Shown here one piece after another: positions 55,006 to 64,000 of a stretch of 64,000 nt of DNA; positions within the stretch are counted from its first letter, which is position 1; each line of letters starts with the position of its first letter. The notes under the pieces are model-generated. The model saw only the letters and a list, made by a program, of their open reading frames with translations, was not told the origin of the DNA and did not search any database. The DNA is from Borrelia turcica IST7 (GTDB lineage: Bacteria > Spirochaetota > Spirochaetia > Borreliales > Borreliaceae). The translations under genes and the position numbers were made by a program. Location of the stretch: positions 868,001-932,000 of the forward strand of contig NZ_CP028884.1 in the NCBI RefSeq assembly GCF_003606285.1, given 5' to 3'.

Positions 55006-56970
55006 ATGAAATTTTGCTTAAAGTCTGATTATTCTCCTGCTGGTGATCAACCAGAAGCAATTAAAGAGATTAAAAAATCTATTTTGTTTAATAATAAGTA
55101 TCAGACTTTAAAGGGCGTAACAGGAAGTGGTAAGACTTTTACAGTGGCTAATATTATTAGAGATTTAAATAGACCTTCTTTGGTAATTAGTCATAATAAA
55201 ACTTTGGCAGCACAGCTTTATAGGGAATTTAAGGATTTTTTTCCAGATAATGCAGTTGAATATTTCGTTTCTTATTACGATTATTATCAACCCGAGTCTT
55301 ATATTTCCTCAAAAGATTTGTATATAGAAAAGGAAGCCACCATTAATGAAGAGATTGATATAAAGAGAATAAGGGCGGTAACATCTCTTTCCAGAAGGAG
55401 AGATGTTATTGTTGTTGCTACAGTATCTTCAATCTATGCGTTGGGTTCTCCAGAATTTTTTAAAAGCGCAGCTCATGCTTTTTTTGTAGGACAAAAGATT
55501 TCTATTAAGGATATGGCAGATATTTTTGTGAGATTGCAGTATTCAAGAACTCTTATGAATCTTGAACATGATAAATTTTCTATTAAAGGAGATATTGTTG
55601 AAGTATGGCCCAGTAATGAGCATGATAATTTTGCTTATAGAATTTATTTAGATTTTGATGAAATTGTTAAGATTAATAGAATTAGTCCACTTACAAAAAA
55701 GGTTTTAGGAACTATTAATGAGTTTACTCTTTTTGCTAAGACTTATTTTGTTATTCCTTATGAGAGTATATTAGACGCTCTTCCTAAAATATATGTTGAT
55801 TTAAAGATTCAATATCATTATTTTAAAGAAAATGGGAAAATTGTTGAGGCTGAGAGACTTAAGCAAAGGGTGGAATATGATATTGAAATGTTAAGAGAAA
55901 CTGGATCGTGTCAAGGGATAGAAAATTATTCTAAATATTTTAGTGGAAGTGAAAAAGGTAGACCTTATTGTCTTTTTGATTTTTTCCCTAAGGATTATTT
56001 GCTTTTTATTGACGAATCACATGTTACTTTGCCGCAGATTAGAGGAATGTATAATGGAGATTATGCAAGAAAATTGAATCTTGTGAATTTTGGATTTAGA
56101 CTTCCATCGGCACTTGAGAATAGACCGCTTAAATATCATGAATTTGAAGCTCTTATTAATCAAGCTGTTTTCATTTCAGCTACTCCTGGACTTGAAGAGC
56201 GTGAGAAAAGTAGCATTATTGTTGAACAAATAATTCGTCCGACAGGTCTTGTTGATCCAGAAATTATTCTTAAGAATTCAGAGGGGCAAATGGAAGATCT
56301 TTATAATGAGATACAAAAAAGAGTTGCTTTGAATGAAAAAGTTTTAATTACAACTTTAACTAAAAAAATGGCGGAAGATTTAACAGATTATTTATTAAGT
56401 CTTGATGTTAAGGCTAGGTATCTACATGCAGAACTTAATGCTATTGAGAGAGTTGATGTTATTACATCGCTTAGGAAATCGAAAATTGATGTTATTGTGG
56501 GAATTAATTTATTAAGGGAGGGTTTAGATATTCCTGAAGTATCTCTTGTTGCCATATTGGATGCGGATAAAGTAGGCTTTTTAAGATCTACTACTTCTCT
56601 AATCCAGATAATTGGTAGAGCTGCTAGAAACTCAAATGGTTGTGTTATAATGTATTATGATCAGGTAAGTTTTTCAATGCAAGAGGCCATTGATGAAACT
56701 AATAGAAGACGTAATATTCAAATTGGATACAATAAAAAGAATAATATTATCCCAAGGACTATTGTTAAAAAAGTGCAAAATATTTTGGAAAAAGAATTAA
56801 AAAGTGAAACTATTAATGATGATATTAAAAGAATTGTTTCAGATGAAAAATTATCCAAGAAAAATCTTATCAATAAACTTAAGTTTAAGCTTGATGAGGC
56901 AGTTAGTGATGAAAGGTTTGAAGATGCTATCTTTTTAAGAGATAAAATAAAAGAACTAACTAAAGGTTGA
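55006..56970 (+). CDS. uvrB: Excinuclease ABC subunit B
   Basis: A protein of 654 residues for nucleotide excision repair. It has Walker [12 protein letters not shown], the damage-inserting beta-hairpin region [23 protein letters not shown], the helicase motifs [16 protein letters not shown] and [12 protein letters not shown], and a C-terminal UVR motif ([18 protein letters not shown]) that binds UvrC. The ATG at 55006 is chosen with GAGGT upstream. uvrA follows after 27 bases. Confidence 0.97.
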   Translation: MKFCLKSDYSPAGDQPEAIKEIKKSILFNNKYQTLKGVTGSGKTFTVANIIRDLNRPSLVISHNKTLAAQLYREFKDFFPDNAVEYFVSYYDYYQPESYISSKDLYIEKEATINEEIDIKRIRAVTSLSRRRDVIVVATVSSIYALGSPEFFKSAAHAFFVGQKISIKDMADIFVRLQYSRTLMNLEHDKFSIKGDIVEVWPSNEHDNFAYRIYLDFDEIVKINRISPLTKKVLGTINEFTLFAKTYFVIPYESILDALPKIYVDLKIQYHYFKENGKIVEAERLKQRVEYDIEMLRETGSCQGIENYSKYFSGSEKGRPYCLFDFFPKDYLLFIDESHVTLPQIRGMYNGDYARKLNLVNFGFRLPSALENRPLKYHEFEALINQAVFISATPGLEEREKSSIIVEQIIRPTGLVDPEIILKNSEGQMEDLYNEIQKRVALNEKVLITTLTKKMAEDLTDYLLSLDVKARYLHAELNAIERVDVITSLRKSKIDVIVGINLLREGLDIPEVSLVAILDADKVGFLRSTTSLIQIIGRAARNSNGCVIMYYDQVSFSMQEAIDETNRRRNIQIGYNKKNNIIPRTIVKKVQNILEKELKSETINDDIKRIVSDEKLSKKNLINKLKFKLDEAVSDERFEDAIFLRDKIKELTKG

Positions 56971-56997
56971 AATTTTGTAGGCAAGGAGTGTGAGTTT

Positions 56998-59838
56998 TTG
57001 AATGAAAAAATTACTGTCAGAGGTGCTAGAGAGCATAATTTAAAGAATATTGATATTGATATTCCGAGGAATAGTTTGGTAGTAATATCTGGTAAGAGTG
57101 GTTCTGGTAAGTCTTCTTTGGCTTTTGATACGATTTTTTCAGAAGGACAAAGAAGGTACATGGAGTCTGTATCAGCTTATGCAAGGCAGTTCTTAGGAGT
57201 AATGAAGAAACCCAATGTTGACTATATAGGCGGGCTTTCTCCTGCTATCTCAATTGAACAGAGAACAATAAGCAATAATCCAAGATCAACTGTTGGGACA
57301 ATTACTGAGATTTATGATTATTATAGGTTATTGTTTGCAAAAATTGGGAAGCCATATTGTCCAAATGATGGCAGTCTTATAGAAGAACAATCTTTAGATA
57401 AAATAATTAATACTGTTTTAAGTTATGCTGAAGGCTCTAGGGTTATTTTATTTGCTCCCGTTGTTATGGGTGCAAAGGGTACGCACAAGAAAGAGCTTAA
57501 TAGGATATTAAATAAAGGATTTAATAGGGTAAGAGTGGACTCTAAAGATTATTTAGTAGAAGATGCTGTTAATTTGAGTTTGGATAAAAATAAGAAGCAC
57601 AATATTGAAATCATAGTAGACAGAATAAAGTTAAGTAGAGATGTAAGAATTAGGCTTTCAGAGTCCATTGAAACTGCTTTATCTGTTTCTAATGGGTATT
57701 TACGGGTAGAAATTGAAAATAATTTAGAAAAGGTAGATAAAATTTTTACAGAGCATAATAGTTGTCCTTTATGTGGATTTTCTCTACCTATAATAGAACC
57801 AAGACTTTTTTCTTTTAATAGTCCGTTTGGAGCTTGTAGTGAGTGCTCTGGTCTTGGTATTACACTTGAATTTGATTTTGAGAAGATTTGTCCTAATTTG
57901 GAGCTTTCTTTTAAAGATGATGCATTTATTACATTTAAAACTAGTTCTTCTTGGGCTGTAGCAATTTTTAGGGGGCTTGCTAACCATTATGGGTTTAGTT
58001 TGGATACTCCTGTGAAAGATATTCCAGAAAATGTTCTTAGAAAGATTTTGTATGGGGCAAATGAAAAAATAGACTTTGTTTATCAGTCTAGAGAAATGGA
58101 GAGTAAGGAAATGGATGGAGGTTTTCATTATTCTAAGGAATTCGAAGGACTTCTTCCTCTTTTGAAAAGACGTTATCTTACAACAGAATCTGAAAGTGCT
58201 AGGTTGTTTTATGAGGGTTTAATGTCTCGCAAAATTTGCAATTCTTGTCAAGGTAAGAGATTAAGTATTGCAGCTTTATCGGTTAAGTTATGTGGAAAAG
58301 ATATCCAAGAACTTAGCAATCTTTCTGTTATAGATTCTTATTCATTTTTTGAGACGATTAAGCTTGATGATGTTGATACAAAAATTTCTAAGGAAATTTT
58401 AAAAGAAATTAAGAATAGGCTTAAGTTTTTGATGGATGTTGGGCTTTCTTATTTGTATTTAGATAGAATATCAGGAACTCTTTCGGGAGGCGAAGCTCAA
58501 CGCATTAGGCTTGCTACTCAAATAGGGTCAGCTCTTGCTGGGGTTCTTTATGTGCTTGATGAGCCTAGTATTGGATTGCATCAAAGAGATAATGAAAAAT
58601 TAATAAATACTCTTCTCAATTTGAAGGAACTTGGAAATACAGTTATTGTTGTAGAGCATGATGAACAAACTCTGCGTACTGCTGATTATATTGTTGATAT
58701 TGGACCTGGAGCTGGGATTCATGGAGGTGAAATAGTTGCTAAGGGGATTTTGTCTGATATTTTAAATAATGAAAATAGTCTTACTGGGAAGTATTTAAGT
58801 GGTCTGCTTAAAATAGATGTTCCGAAAGTAAGGCGTAAAGCGGAAAGAGGGGAAATTGTACTTTTGGGCGCTAATAAAAACAATTTAAAAAATATTGATG
58901 TTCAAATTCCTTTAGCGCTTTTTACTGTAATAACAGGAGTTTCTGGTAGCGGAAAGAGTACTCTTTTAAATGAAGTATTATATCCGGCTCTTGATAGTAG
59001 GTTAAAAGAAAATGTAAATTATTTTGATGGATTTAAAGATATTATTGGGTATGAACAGATCGATAAGATTATTCAGATAAATCAAAAACCAATAGGTAAA
59101 ACTCCAAGGTCAAATCCTGCAACTTATGTTGGATTTTTTACAGAAATAAGAGAACTCTTTGCAAAATTGCCAGAGTCTAAAGCAAGGGGATTTAAGGCTG
59201 GTAGGTTTTCTTTTAATGTTAAGGGAGGTAGATGTGAAAAATGTCAAGGAGATGGGTCTTTAAACATTCAGATGCACTTTTTACCAGATGTTTTTATTCC
59301 TTGTGATTTATGTAAGGGTAGGAAATTTAATGAAGAAACTTTAGAAATAAGATATAAGGGTAAAAATATTTATGATGTTTTGGAAATGAGCGTAGTTGAG
59401 GCTAAAGATTTTTTTGAAAATATTCCAAAAGTAAATCATTATTTAAAAATTTTAAAGGAAGTTGGACTTGGATATATTAAATTAGGCCAAGCATCAACAA
59501 CTCTTTCAGGAGGGGAGGCTCAACGTGTCAAATTGGCTTTTGAGCTTGCTAAGCGGAGTACAGGGAAAACTTTTTATATTATTGATGAACCAACAACGGG
59601 TTTGCATTTTGATGACATAAGAAAATTGTTAGAAGTATTGCAGCTTCTTGTTGAGAATGGAAATACTGTAGTTCTTATAGAACATAATTTAGATGTAATA
59701 AAACAGGCAGATTATATAATAGATTTAGGACCTGAGGGTGGATTATCTGGGGGAGATATTGTTGTATCTGGAACCCCTGAAGAGGTTTCAAAATGCAAAA
59801 GTTCCTATACAGGAATGTTTTTAAAAAATCTTTTGTAA
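56998..59838 (+). CDS. uvrA: Excinuclease ABC subunit A
   Basis: A protein of 946 residues with duplicated ABC ATPase modules. It has P-loops SGKSGSGKSSLAFD and TGVSGSGKSTLLNE, two signature motifs (LSGGEAQRIRL, LSGGEAQRVKL), and zinc modules including CPLCGFS with CSECSGLG and CEKCQGDG with CDLCKGRKF. It locates DNA damage and loads UvrB. The start is TTG 56998 with AAGGAG upstream; the nearby ATG is out of frame. Its 3' end overlaps lptD by 46 bases. Confidence 0.97.
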   Translation: MNEKITVRGAREHNLKNIDIDIPRNSLVVISGKSGSGKSSLAFDTIFSEGQRRYMESVSAYARQFLGVMKKPNVDYIGGLSPAISIEQRTISNNPRSTVGTITEIYDYYRLLFAKIGKPYCPNDGSLIEEQSLDKIINTVLSYAEGSRVILFAPVVMGAKGTHKKELNRILNKGFNRVRVDSKDYLVEDAVNLSLDKNKKHNIEIIVDRIKLSRDVRIRLSESIETALSVSNGYLRVEIENNLEKVDKIFTEHNSCPLCGFSLPIIEPRLFSFNSPFGACSECSGLGITLEFDFEKICPNLELSFKDDAFITFKTSSSWAVAIFRGLANHYGFSLDTPVKDIPENVLRKILYGANEKIDFVYQSREMESKEMDGGFHYSKEFEGLLPLLKRRYLTTESESARLFYEGLMSRKICNSCQGKRLSIAALSVKLCGKDIQELSNLSVIDSYSFFETIKLDDVDTKISKEILKEIKNRLKFLMDVGLSYLYLDRISGTLSGGEAQRIRLATQIGSALAGVLYVLDEPSIGLHQRDNEKLINTLLNLKELGNTVIVVEHDEQTLRTADYIVDIGPGAGIHGGEIVAKGILSDILNNENSLTGKYLSGLLKIDVPKVRRKAERGEIVLLGANKNNLKNIDVQIPLALFTVITGVSGSGKSTLLNEVLYPALDSRLKENVNYFDGFKDIIGYEQIDKIIQINQKPIGKTPRSNPATYVGFFTEIRELFAKLPESKARGFKAGRFSFNVKGGRCEKCQGDGSLNIQMHFLPDVFIPCDLCKGRKFNEETLEIRYKGKNIYDVLEMSVVEAKDFFENIPKVNHYLKILKEVGLGYIKLGQASTTLSGGEAQRVKLAFELAKRSTGKTFYIIDEPTTGLHFDDIRKLLEVLQLLVENGNTVVLIEHNLDVIKQADYIIDLGPEGGLSGGDIVVSGTPEEVSKCKSSYTGMFLKNLL

Positions 59839-62800
59839 TATTATTATTAAGTATTTCCAATTTTTTTATCCTGTTTTCTCAAGTAGTTAACGACAAGAAA
59901 AAACTTGACAAGAAGGAAAAGTTAACTTTAATGCAAAAAGCTAATTTAAAGGAGCTTGAACTTTCTAGTGATGGAGATTTAAAAAAATGGGCTTTAAAAG
60001 AGGGTATTGAAGAAGAAGATGTTTCTAAGATACGAGAGTTACTCTTGAAAAAATTTGGATTATCTCCTGATTTTTTTTCAAAAGATGGGGGTAAAGATGG
60101 TGGCAGATATAAAATAATAATTAAAAGTACAGATAATCTTGAAAATTTTACCTACGAACTTACTAAGGATGAAAATATTGTATTTAAAGGAAAAGTTAGT
60201 CTTGTCATTGAAGATATCAAAGATAATAAAAAACATAACATTAAAGGTGATAAAATCATTTTTAATAGAAAGACTAAAAAGCTTTTTGCTAGTGGGAATG
60301 TTGATTATACGCTTGATTTAACCTCTGATGAGAAGTTATATTTTTACGGCAATGAATTGTTTGTTGATTTTGATTCTCAGAATTTTCTTCTAAAGAATGG
60401 AATTATTCAAAAGAAAATGCATAAAAATTTAATTAATCATATTGTTTCATTTGGAGGAAAAATTTTAAAGAGGTTGGATAATGATACAAATATATTAGAA
60501 GAGGCTTTTGTTACAACTAGTAAAATGCCAGATCCTTATTATTCTATTAGGGCTTCCAAAATATGGGTTTTGCCTTCTGGAGATTTTGGAGTTGTAAATG
60601 CCTTATTTTATATGGGGACAGTTCCTATATTATATATCCCATTCTTTTTTAAACCAGGAGATAGTTTGTTTTTTAATCCTTCTTTAGGATATTCGTCAAG
60701 AAAAGGATTTACTCTTTTTAATACAGTCTATTTATTTGGAAAAAAGTCTGTTAATAATGAAGATGCTTCTTTCCTAGATTTTGACTTTAACTCAGTATAT
60801 AATTCAAATAAAAATCCTTATATTAGAAATGGCTATTTAACTTATTTTTTTGCTAAAGATGTTGTCTCTAGAATTAACAAAGACTATGTTAAATTGATTT
60901 TCGATATTTATTCTAATTTAGGATTTTATTCGGGGCTTGATTTTGATGTCAGTGCTACTTTAGGTAGTTTTAAGACTTTTGAAGGTAGTTTTGGTTTAGG
61001 GTTTACAAGGACGCTATATAAACATAGCAGTACTGGGAGCTATCGACCTTTTAAAGAGAGAAGCATCAATTATTCTATTTTTAATTTTGATAATTTAAAT
61101 AAGGGTGACATATTTGGATTTGAGGTTCCTTTTAGATATTTATTTAGGACTAAGTCAGAATTTTTAATAAGTGATGCACTTTTTTCAATGGTTTTTGAGC
61201 ATTATTCAGATCCTTATGTGATGATTGACTTTAAAAATAGATTAGAAAATTCCACACTTCTTTCCCTTCTTGGTTCTCAGAAAGAAGCTTCAGAAACGGA
61301 AAATATGATAAAGACATTTGATTGGAATTTGTCTTCTTTTTATAATCGAACTTTTGATAATAATACTCTTATTGATTATAAATTAAATAATCTCGGGTTT
61401 AGTTTTAAATTAGCAGATTCTGATAATATTTATAGTAATGATCCTTTAATAAAGCCAAAAGATGTTATGGATCCAACTAGAAAATGGTTTTATTTAGAGA
61501 GGGTGTACATTCCTTATGTTGATATCAATTTTCAAAAAGATCTTTATAATAACAGTTGGGCTTCTTTTTCTGATAATAAGGATAAAGAAATAATTATGAC
61601 TCCCAAGGTCAAAAATATTGGAGAAGAGAGTGATGATGATCAAGATAAAGAAAATAAAGATAACGCCAAAAAACTTAAGGGAAAAAATGATTTAAGTAAA
61701 GATTTATATGTGTCTCCTGAAGTAATAATATCAAATGATTTTAATCATGCAGATTCTTTTTATATTAGATTTGGAATTAATCCTTATTTTAAAAATAATA
61801 TATTTTTTGATGATTCTAAAATCAAATCTCCTCAGGATTTTAAATATGATGTAAAAAGCTATTTGTTTGATATTAAAAATAAAATAGATTTAAAGCTCCA
61901 TGCTGATTTGTATAATCGACTTATTACTTTTGAAGAAGTTGTATACCTAAATACGGCTGAGTATAATCCTTTAGATAAAGATTATAATTTGGTAGAAAAA
62001 GATAAGAAAGGAGAGCATGCAGTTATTAATAAAATAAATTTAGATTTGCTACCTTTCATTATGTATCCTGCTTTTTCTAGGAGTAGTATTAAAGTTGAGA
62101 ATAAAATTACCCTTTATTCATTTGACAAAAAATATGATAGAGAAGCTAAAGTTCTGGATGGAAAGAGTAGTAGTGTCTTTTGGAAGAGTCCTGAAACTCT
62201 TTATCAAGAGTTAAATATTAATTTGATTTATGATTACAGATATTTTACTACTAGCCTTTCAAGTTTGCTGAAAAATACCTTTGAAAATATACATGCATCT
62301 TCTGAACTTAAGTTTGCTTTAGAATTTCCTTATTTATTACAAGAGGTAGGTATTGGAGTAAAATATGATAAAAAATTTAAAGAAGAAAATAAATCTAAGC
62401 TTTCAAAGACGACTGTTAGTACAGGGCCTTTAAGACCAGTTTCGCCTTATAAAGGTTTGGAAATGAGTCCTGCTTTATATTATAAAATAGAGCCGAAATA
62501 TTTAGATTATTTTAAGGTTGCCTTGTTGGCTGCCTATGATCCTTTGATTAATAGAGTTTCTGAACTTTCCTTTAAGCTAAATGCTTATGATTTTGAGCTT
62601 ACATTTGCAATGAAGGATGAGTTTGAATATAAATATGATAAATTGATAGGTGATTTTTTAAGAGTAGGAACTACTACTAAACTTGTTCCTTATGCTCTAA
62701 ACTCTCAATATAAAAGAGATTTATATACTTTTAAATTTTTTGATGAAAAATTTTCAGTTGGATTAGGAATAGATGCTGGGTGGAAAATTAATTTGCAAAA

Positions 62801-63260
62801 ATTTGTTGATGATAATGAACTTTGGGCTGAATTTAGTCTTAAATTTAAATATACTGAATTTTTTGAATTGTACTTTTCTACTCGTTCTATTAATACGAAG
62901 ACTTTTAAGTATTTTGGAGGATATATGAATCAGGCTGGTCTTCAAGCAGTCAATATTTTCTCAGATTTATTGAAGTCATTTAATTTCTTTAATTTACAGG
63001 ATAGAAAAGATTCATTATTTAAGATTAAAAAAATTAGTACAGGCTTTAAATTTAATTTTTATGATTGGAAGTTTGTAGGGGAATATGATTTAAATCCAGA
63101 TATCTTAAAGGATTCTAGTAGTGGTAGGTATTCTTCTATATGGAGAAATAATTTTTCAATTTATATTTCCTGGAATTTCTTCGAACCTATTAAGGCATCA
63201 TTTGAAAGTAATTCAAGTACAGATTATGAACTTTTAATTAATCGTGAAACTAAAAAATAA
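59793..63260 (+). CDS. lptD: LptD/OstA-family outer-membrane protein
   Basis: An 1155-residue protein. It has an N-terminal signal-anchor (about 1-30, ending FILFSQ), an OstA-like periplasmic jellyroll (about 110-220; VFKGKVSLVIEDIK, IIFNRKTKKLFASGNVDY), then a very long beta-barrel. A charged linker (GEESDDDQDKENKDNAKK, about 610-630) interrupts the barrel. In B. burgdorferi the homologue is reported to be needed for moving surface lipoproteins through the outer membrane, rather than LPS. It starts inside uvrA, so expression is tied to the repair genes. Confidence 0.87.
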   Translation: MQKFLYRNVFKKSFVILLLSISNFFILFSQVVNDKKKLDKKEKLTLMQKANLKELELSSDGDLKKWALKEGIEEEDVSKIRELLLKKFGLSPDFFSKDGGKDGGRYKIIIKSTDNLENFTYELTKDENIVFKGKVSLVIEDIKDNKKHNIKGDKIIFNRKTKKLFASGNVDYTLDLTSDEKLYFYGNELFVDFDSQNFLLKNGIIQKKMHKNLINHIVSFGGKILKRLDNDTNILEEAFVTTSKMPDPYYSIRASKIWVLPSGDFGVVNALFYMGTVPILYIPFFFKPGDSLFFNPSLGYSSRKGFTLFNTVYLFGKKSVNNEDASFLDFDFNSVYNSNKNPYIRNGYLTYFFAKDVVSRINKDYVKLIFDIYSNLGFYSGLDFDVSATLGSFKTFEGSFGLGFTRTLYKHSSTGSYRPFKERSINYSIFNFDNLNKGDIFGFEVPFRYLFRTKSEFLISDALFSMVFEHYSDPYVMIDFKNRLENSTLLSLLGSQKEASETENMIKTFDWNLSSFYNRTFDNNTLIDYKLNNLGFSFKLADSDNIYSNDPLIKPKDVMDPTRKWFYLERVYIPYVDINFQKDLYNNSWASFSDNKDKEIIMTPKVKNIGEESDDDQDKENKDNAKKLKGKNDLSKDLYVSPEVIISNDFNHADSFYIRFGINPYFKNNIFFDDSKIKSPQDFKYDVKSYLFDIKNKIDLKLHADLYNRLITFEEVVYLNTAEYNPLDKDYNLVEKDKKGEHAVINKINLDLLPFIMYPAFSRSSIKVENKITLYSFDKKYDREAKVLDGKSSSVFWKSPETLYQELNINLIYDYRYFTTSLSSLLKNTFENIHASSELKFALEFPYLLQEVGIGVKYDKKFKEENKSKLSKTTVSTGPLRPVSPYKGLEMSPALYYKIEPKYLDYFKVALLAAYDPLINRVSELSFKLNAYDFELTFAMKDEFEYKYDKLIGDFLRVGTTTKLVPYALNSQYKRDLYTFKFFDEKFSVGLGIDAGWKINLQKFVDDNELWAEFSLKFKYTEFFELYFSTRSINTKTFKYFGGYMNQAGLQAVNIFSDLLKSFNFFNLQDRKDSLFKIKKISTGFKFNFYDWKFVGEYDLNPDILKDSSSGRYSSIWRNNFSIYISWNFFEPIKASFESNSSTDYELLINRETKK

Positions 63261-63427
63261 TATTCTTGTATAGAGTTTAAGTGTCTGAAGAGAATATTTT
63301 AATAAAGACCTTGATACATATAAGTATAGGATTCGAATCTTAGTGAATTTGATGATAATTAAAGCTTAGAGTGAAAAATCAAAGATAAGTTTTATATATA
63401 AGAAATACAATTTTAATTATTAGATTA
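63261..63427. other. gene-free stretch between lptD and the convergent transporter
   Basis: The 167 bases are AT-rich. ATATTCT at 63263 can pair with AGAATAT about 25 bases later, a weak terminator candidate for lptD. GGATTCGAATCTT near 63330 resembles part of a tRNA T-arm but does not form one. Nothing else is recognised. Confidence 0.5.
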
Positions 63428-64000
63428 TCATTTAGTTAATCTTTTATTATCTTTAAATTTATATGTCACAATGGTAGATAGGGAGCAGAAAACAAGTATT
63501 AGTATAACAAATATATTTATAGCACTCATAAGATTAGATAAAATAGAGCACAGTAATAATACTAGTAATGAAAATAAACGAGATATTGTACTATTAATAG
63601 AAGTTATAGTTCCTAAAACTCTTGAATCTATATTTTTTCGTAAAAAATATTCTAAATTATTAGAGTAAAGAGCAACTACAATGACTAAAAATATAATTAA
63701 AGTAGTAAACATATAAATATGTGAAACTATTTTTATTAAAATTGATAATAAAGTTATGATAGCTAAAATAATGTAAATATCGTATTTTGAATGTTTAATT
63801 TTCTTAAATATCCATGCTCCTATCATATCCGATAAACGAAATAATATATATATGGTCCCAAATATGCTAATGGGTATATTTTTATCAGTAAAAATTACTT
63901 GCCAGTATAAATAAAAGGGTTGAAAAAAGAACTGAATAGCACTAATTAAAATAAATAATTCTAAGAGTATTCTAGATTTTAAGAATTTCATTATATCTTT
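63428..64000 (-). CDS. membrane transporter, C-terminal part (MFS-like, 5' end outside window)
   Basis: The frame runs to the right edge without a stop (the three codons beyond the ATG at 63991 are open), so the N-terminus is probably outside the window. About 190 residues with six hydrophobic segments are visible, ending in a short basic tail (KFKDNKRLTK). The segment NIDSRVLGTITSINSTISRLFSLL resembles the loop-helix after the eighth segment in many major-facilitator proteins. The substrate is unknown. Confidence 0.55.
   Translation of the reverse strand, partial: KDIMKFLKSRILLELFILISAIQFFFQPFYLYWQVIFTDKNIPISIFGTIYILFRLSDMIGAWIFKKIKHSKYDIYIILAIITLLSILIKIVSHIYMFTTLIIFLVIVVALYSNNLEYFLRKNIDSRVLGTITSINSTISRLFSLLVLLLCSILSNLMSAINIFVILILVFCSLSTIVTYKFKDNKRLTK

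Noticed and set aside
63318-63350. Possible tRNA fragment or attachment site (GGATTCGAATCTT)
   Set aside because: It resembles a T-loop, but the invariant G before TTC is missing, the flanking bases do not pair as a T-arm, and no acceptor or anticodon arm is nearby.

Overview
This window is a low-GC, gene-dense segment of a spirochaete chromosome, almost certainly Borrelia in the broad sense. The assignment rests on gene order and protein character: bamA-skp-mutS, rimP-nusA-infB-rbfA-truB-rpsO-pnp, lptF-lptG-tgt-murJ, coaBC/panF, murC-yicC-cmk-rpoZ-miaA, topA-hrpA, sbcDC, pgm-clpC-ileS and uvrB-uvrA-lptD match the order I remember for the right arm of the Borrelia chromosome (the BB0795-BB0838 region of B. 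burgdorferi). Three insertions are not in the Lyme-group order as I recall it: a STAS-domain gene beside mutS, a PTS EIICB gene after hrpA, and a cutC-glgP pair behind the ROK kinase. This points to a relapsing-fever-type or related Borrelia rather than the Lyme group, but that is inference from memory.

Layout. 1-1.5 kb: outer-membrane assembly (BamA C-terminus, Skp) and a divergent STAS gene. 1.6-13.1 kb: mutS-comF, then the transcription/translation operon rimP-nusA-infB-rbfA-truB and rpsO-pnp. 13.1-21 kb: a lipoprotein coupled to lptF-lptG, then tgt, murJ and a HEAT-repeat exported protein. 21-23.8 kb: coaBC divergent from a YhdT-like protein and panF (pantothenate uptake and CoA synthesis). 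23.8-29.8 kb: pseudouridine synthase, P-loop protein, murC, yicC, cmk-like kinase, rpoZ, miaA and a 31-residue basic protein that looks like ribosomal protein bS22. 29.8-33.6 kb: small envelope proteins and a sugar PTS permease. 33.7-42.9 kb: topA-hrpA divergent from sbcD-sbcC. 42.9-47 kb: ROK kinase, CutC and glycogen/maltodextrin phosphorylase. 47-54.9 kb: a leftward operon pgm-clpC-ileS-lipoprotein. 55-63.3 kb: uvrB-uvrA-lptD. The right edge cuts into a membrane transporter.

How the genes work together. There are three clear themes: RNA and ribosome maturation (NusA, IF2, RbfA, TruB, S15, PNPase, bS22, MiaA, Tgt, YicC); envelope construction in an organism thought to lack LPS (BamA, Skp, LptD/F/G, MurJ, MurC and several lipoproteins); and carbon entry, where PTS, GlgP, ROK kinase and phosphoglucomutase could convert alpha-glucans and hexoses to glucose-6-phosphate. 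DNA repair is well represented (MutS, UvrA, UvrB, SbcCD). No tRNA, rRNA, CRISPR array, insertion sequence or prophage was seen, and no gap between genes exceeds about 170 bases. The observations I would follow first are the terminator-like hairpin directly before rimP-nusA, the clpC reading frame that seems to start at an ATT codon and has a degenerate second ATPase domain, the unlabelled bS22 gene, and the ROK-cutC-glgP operon.
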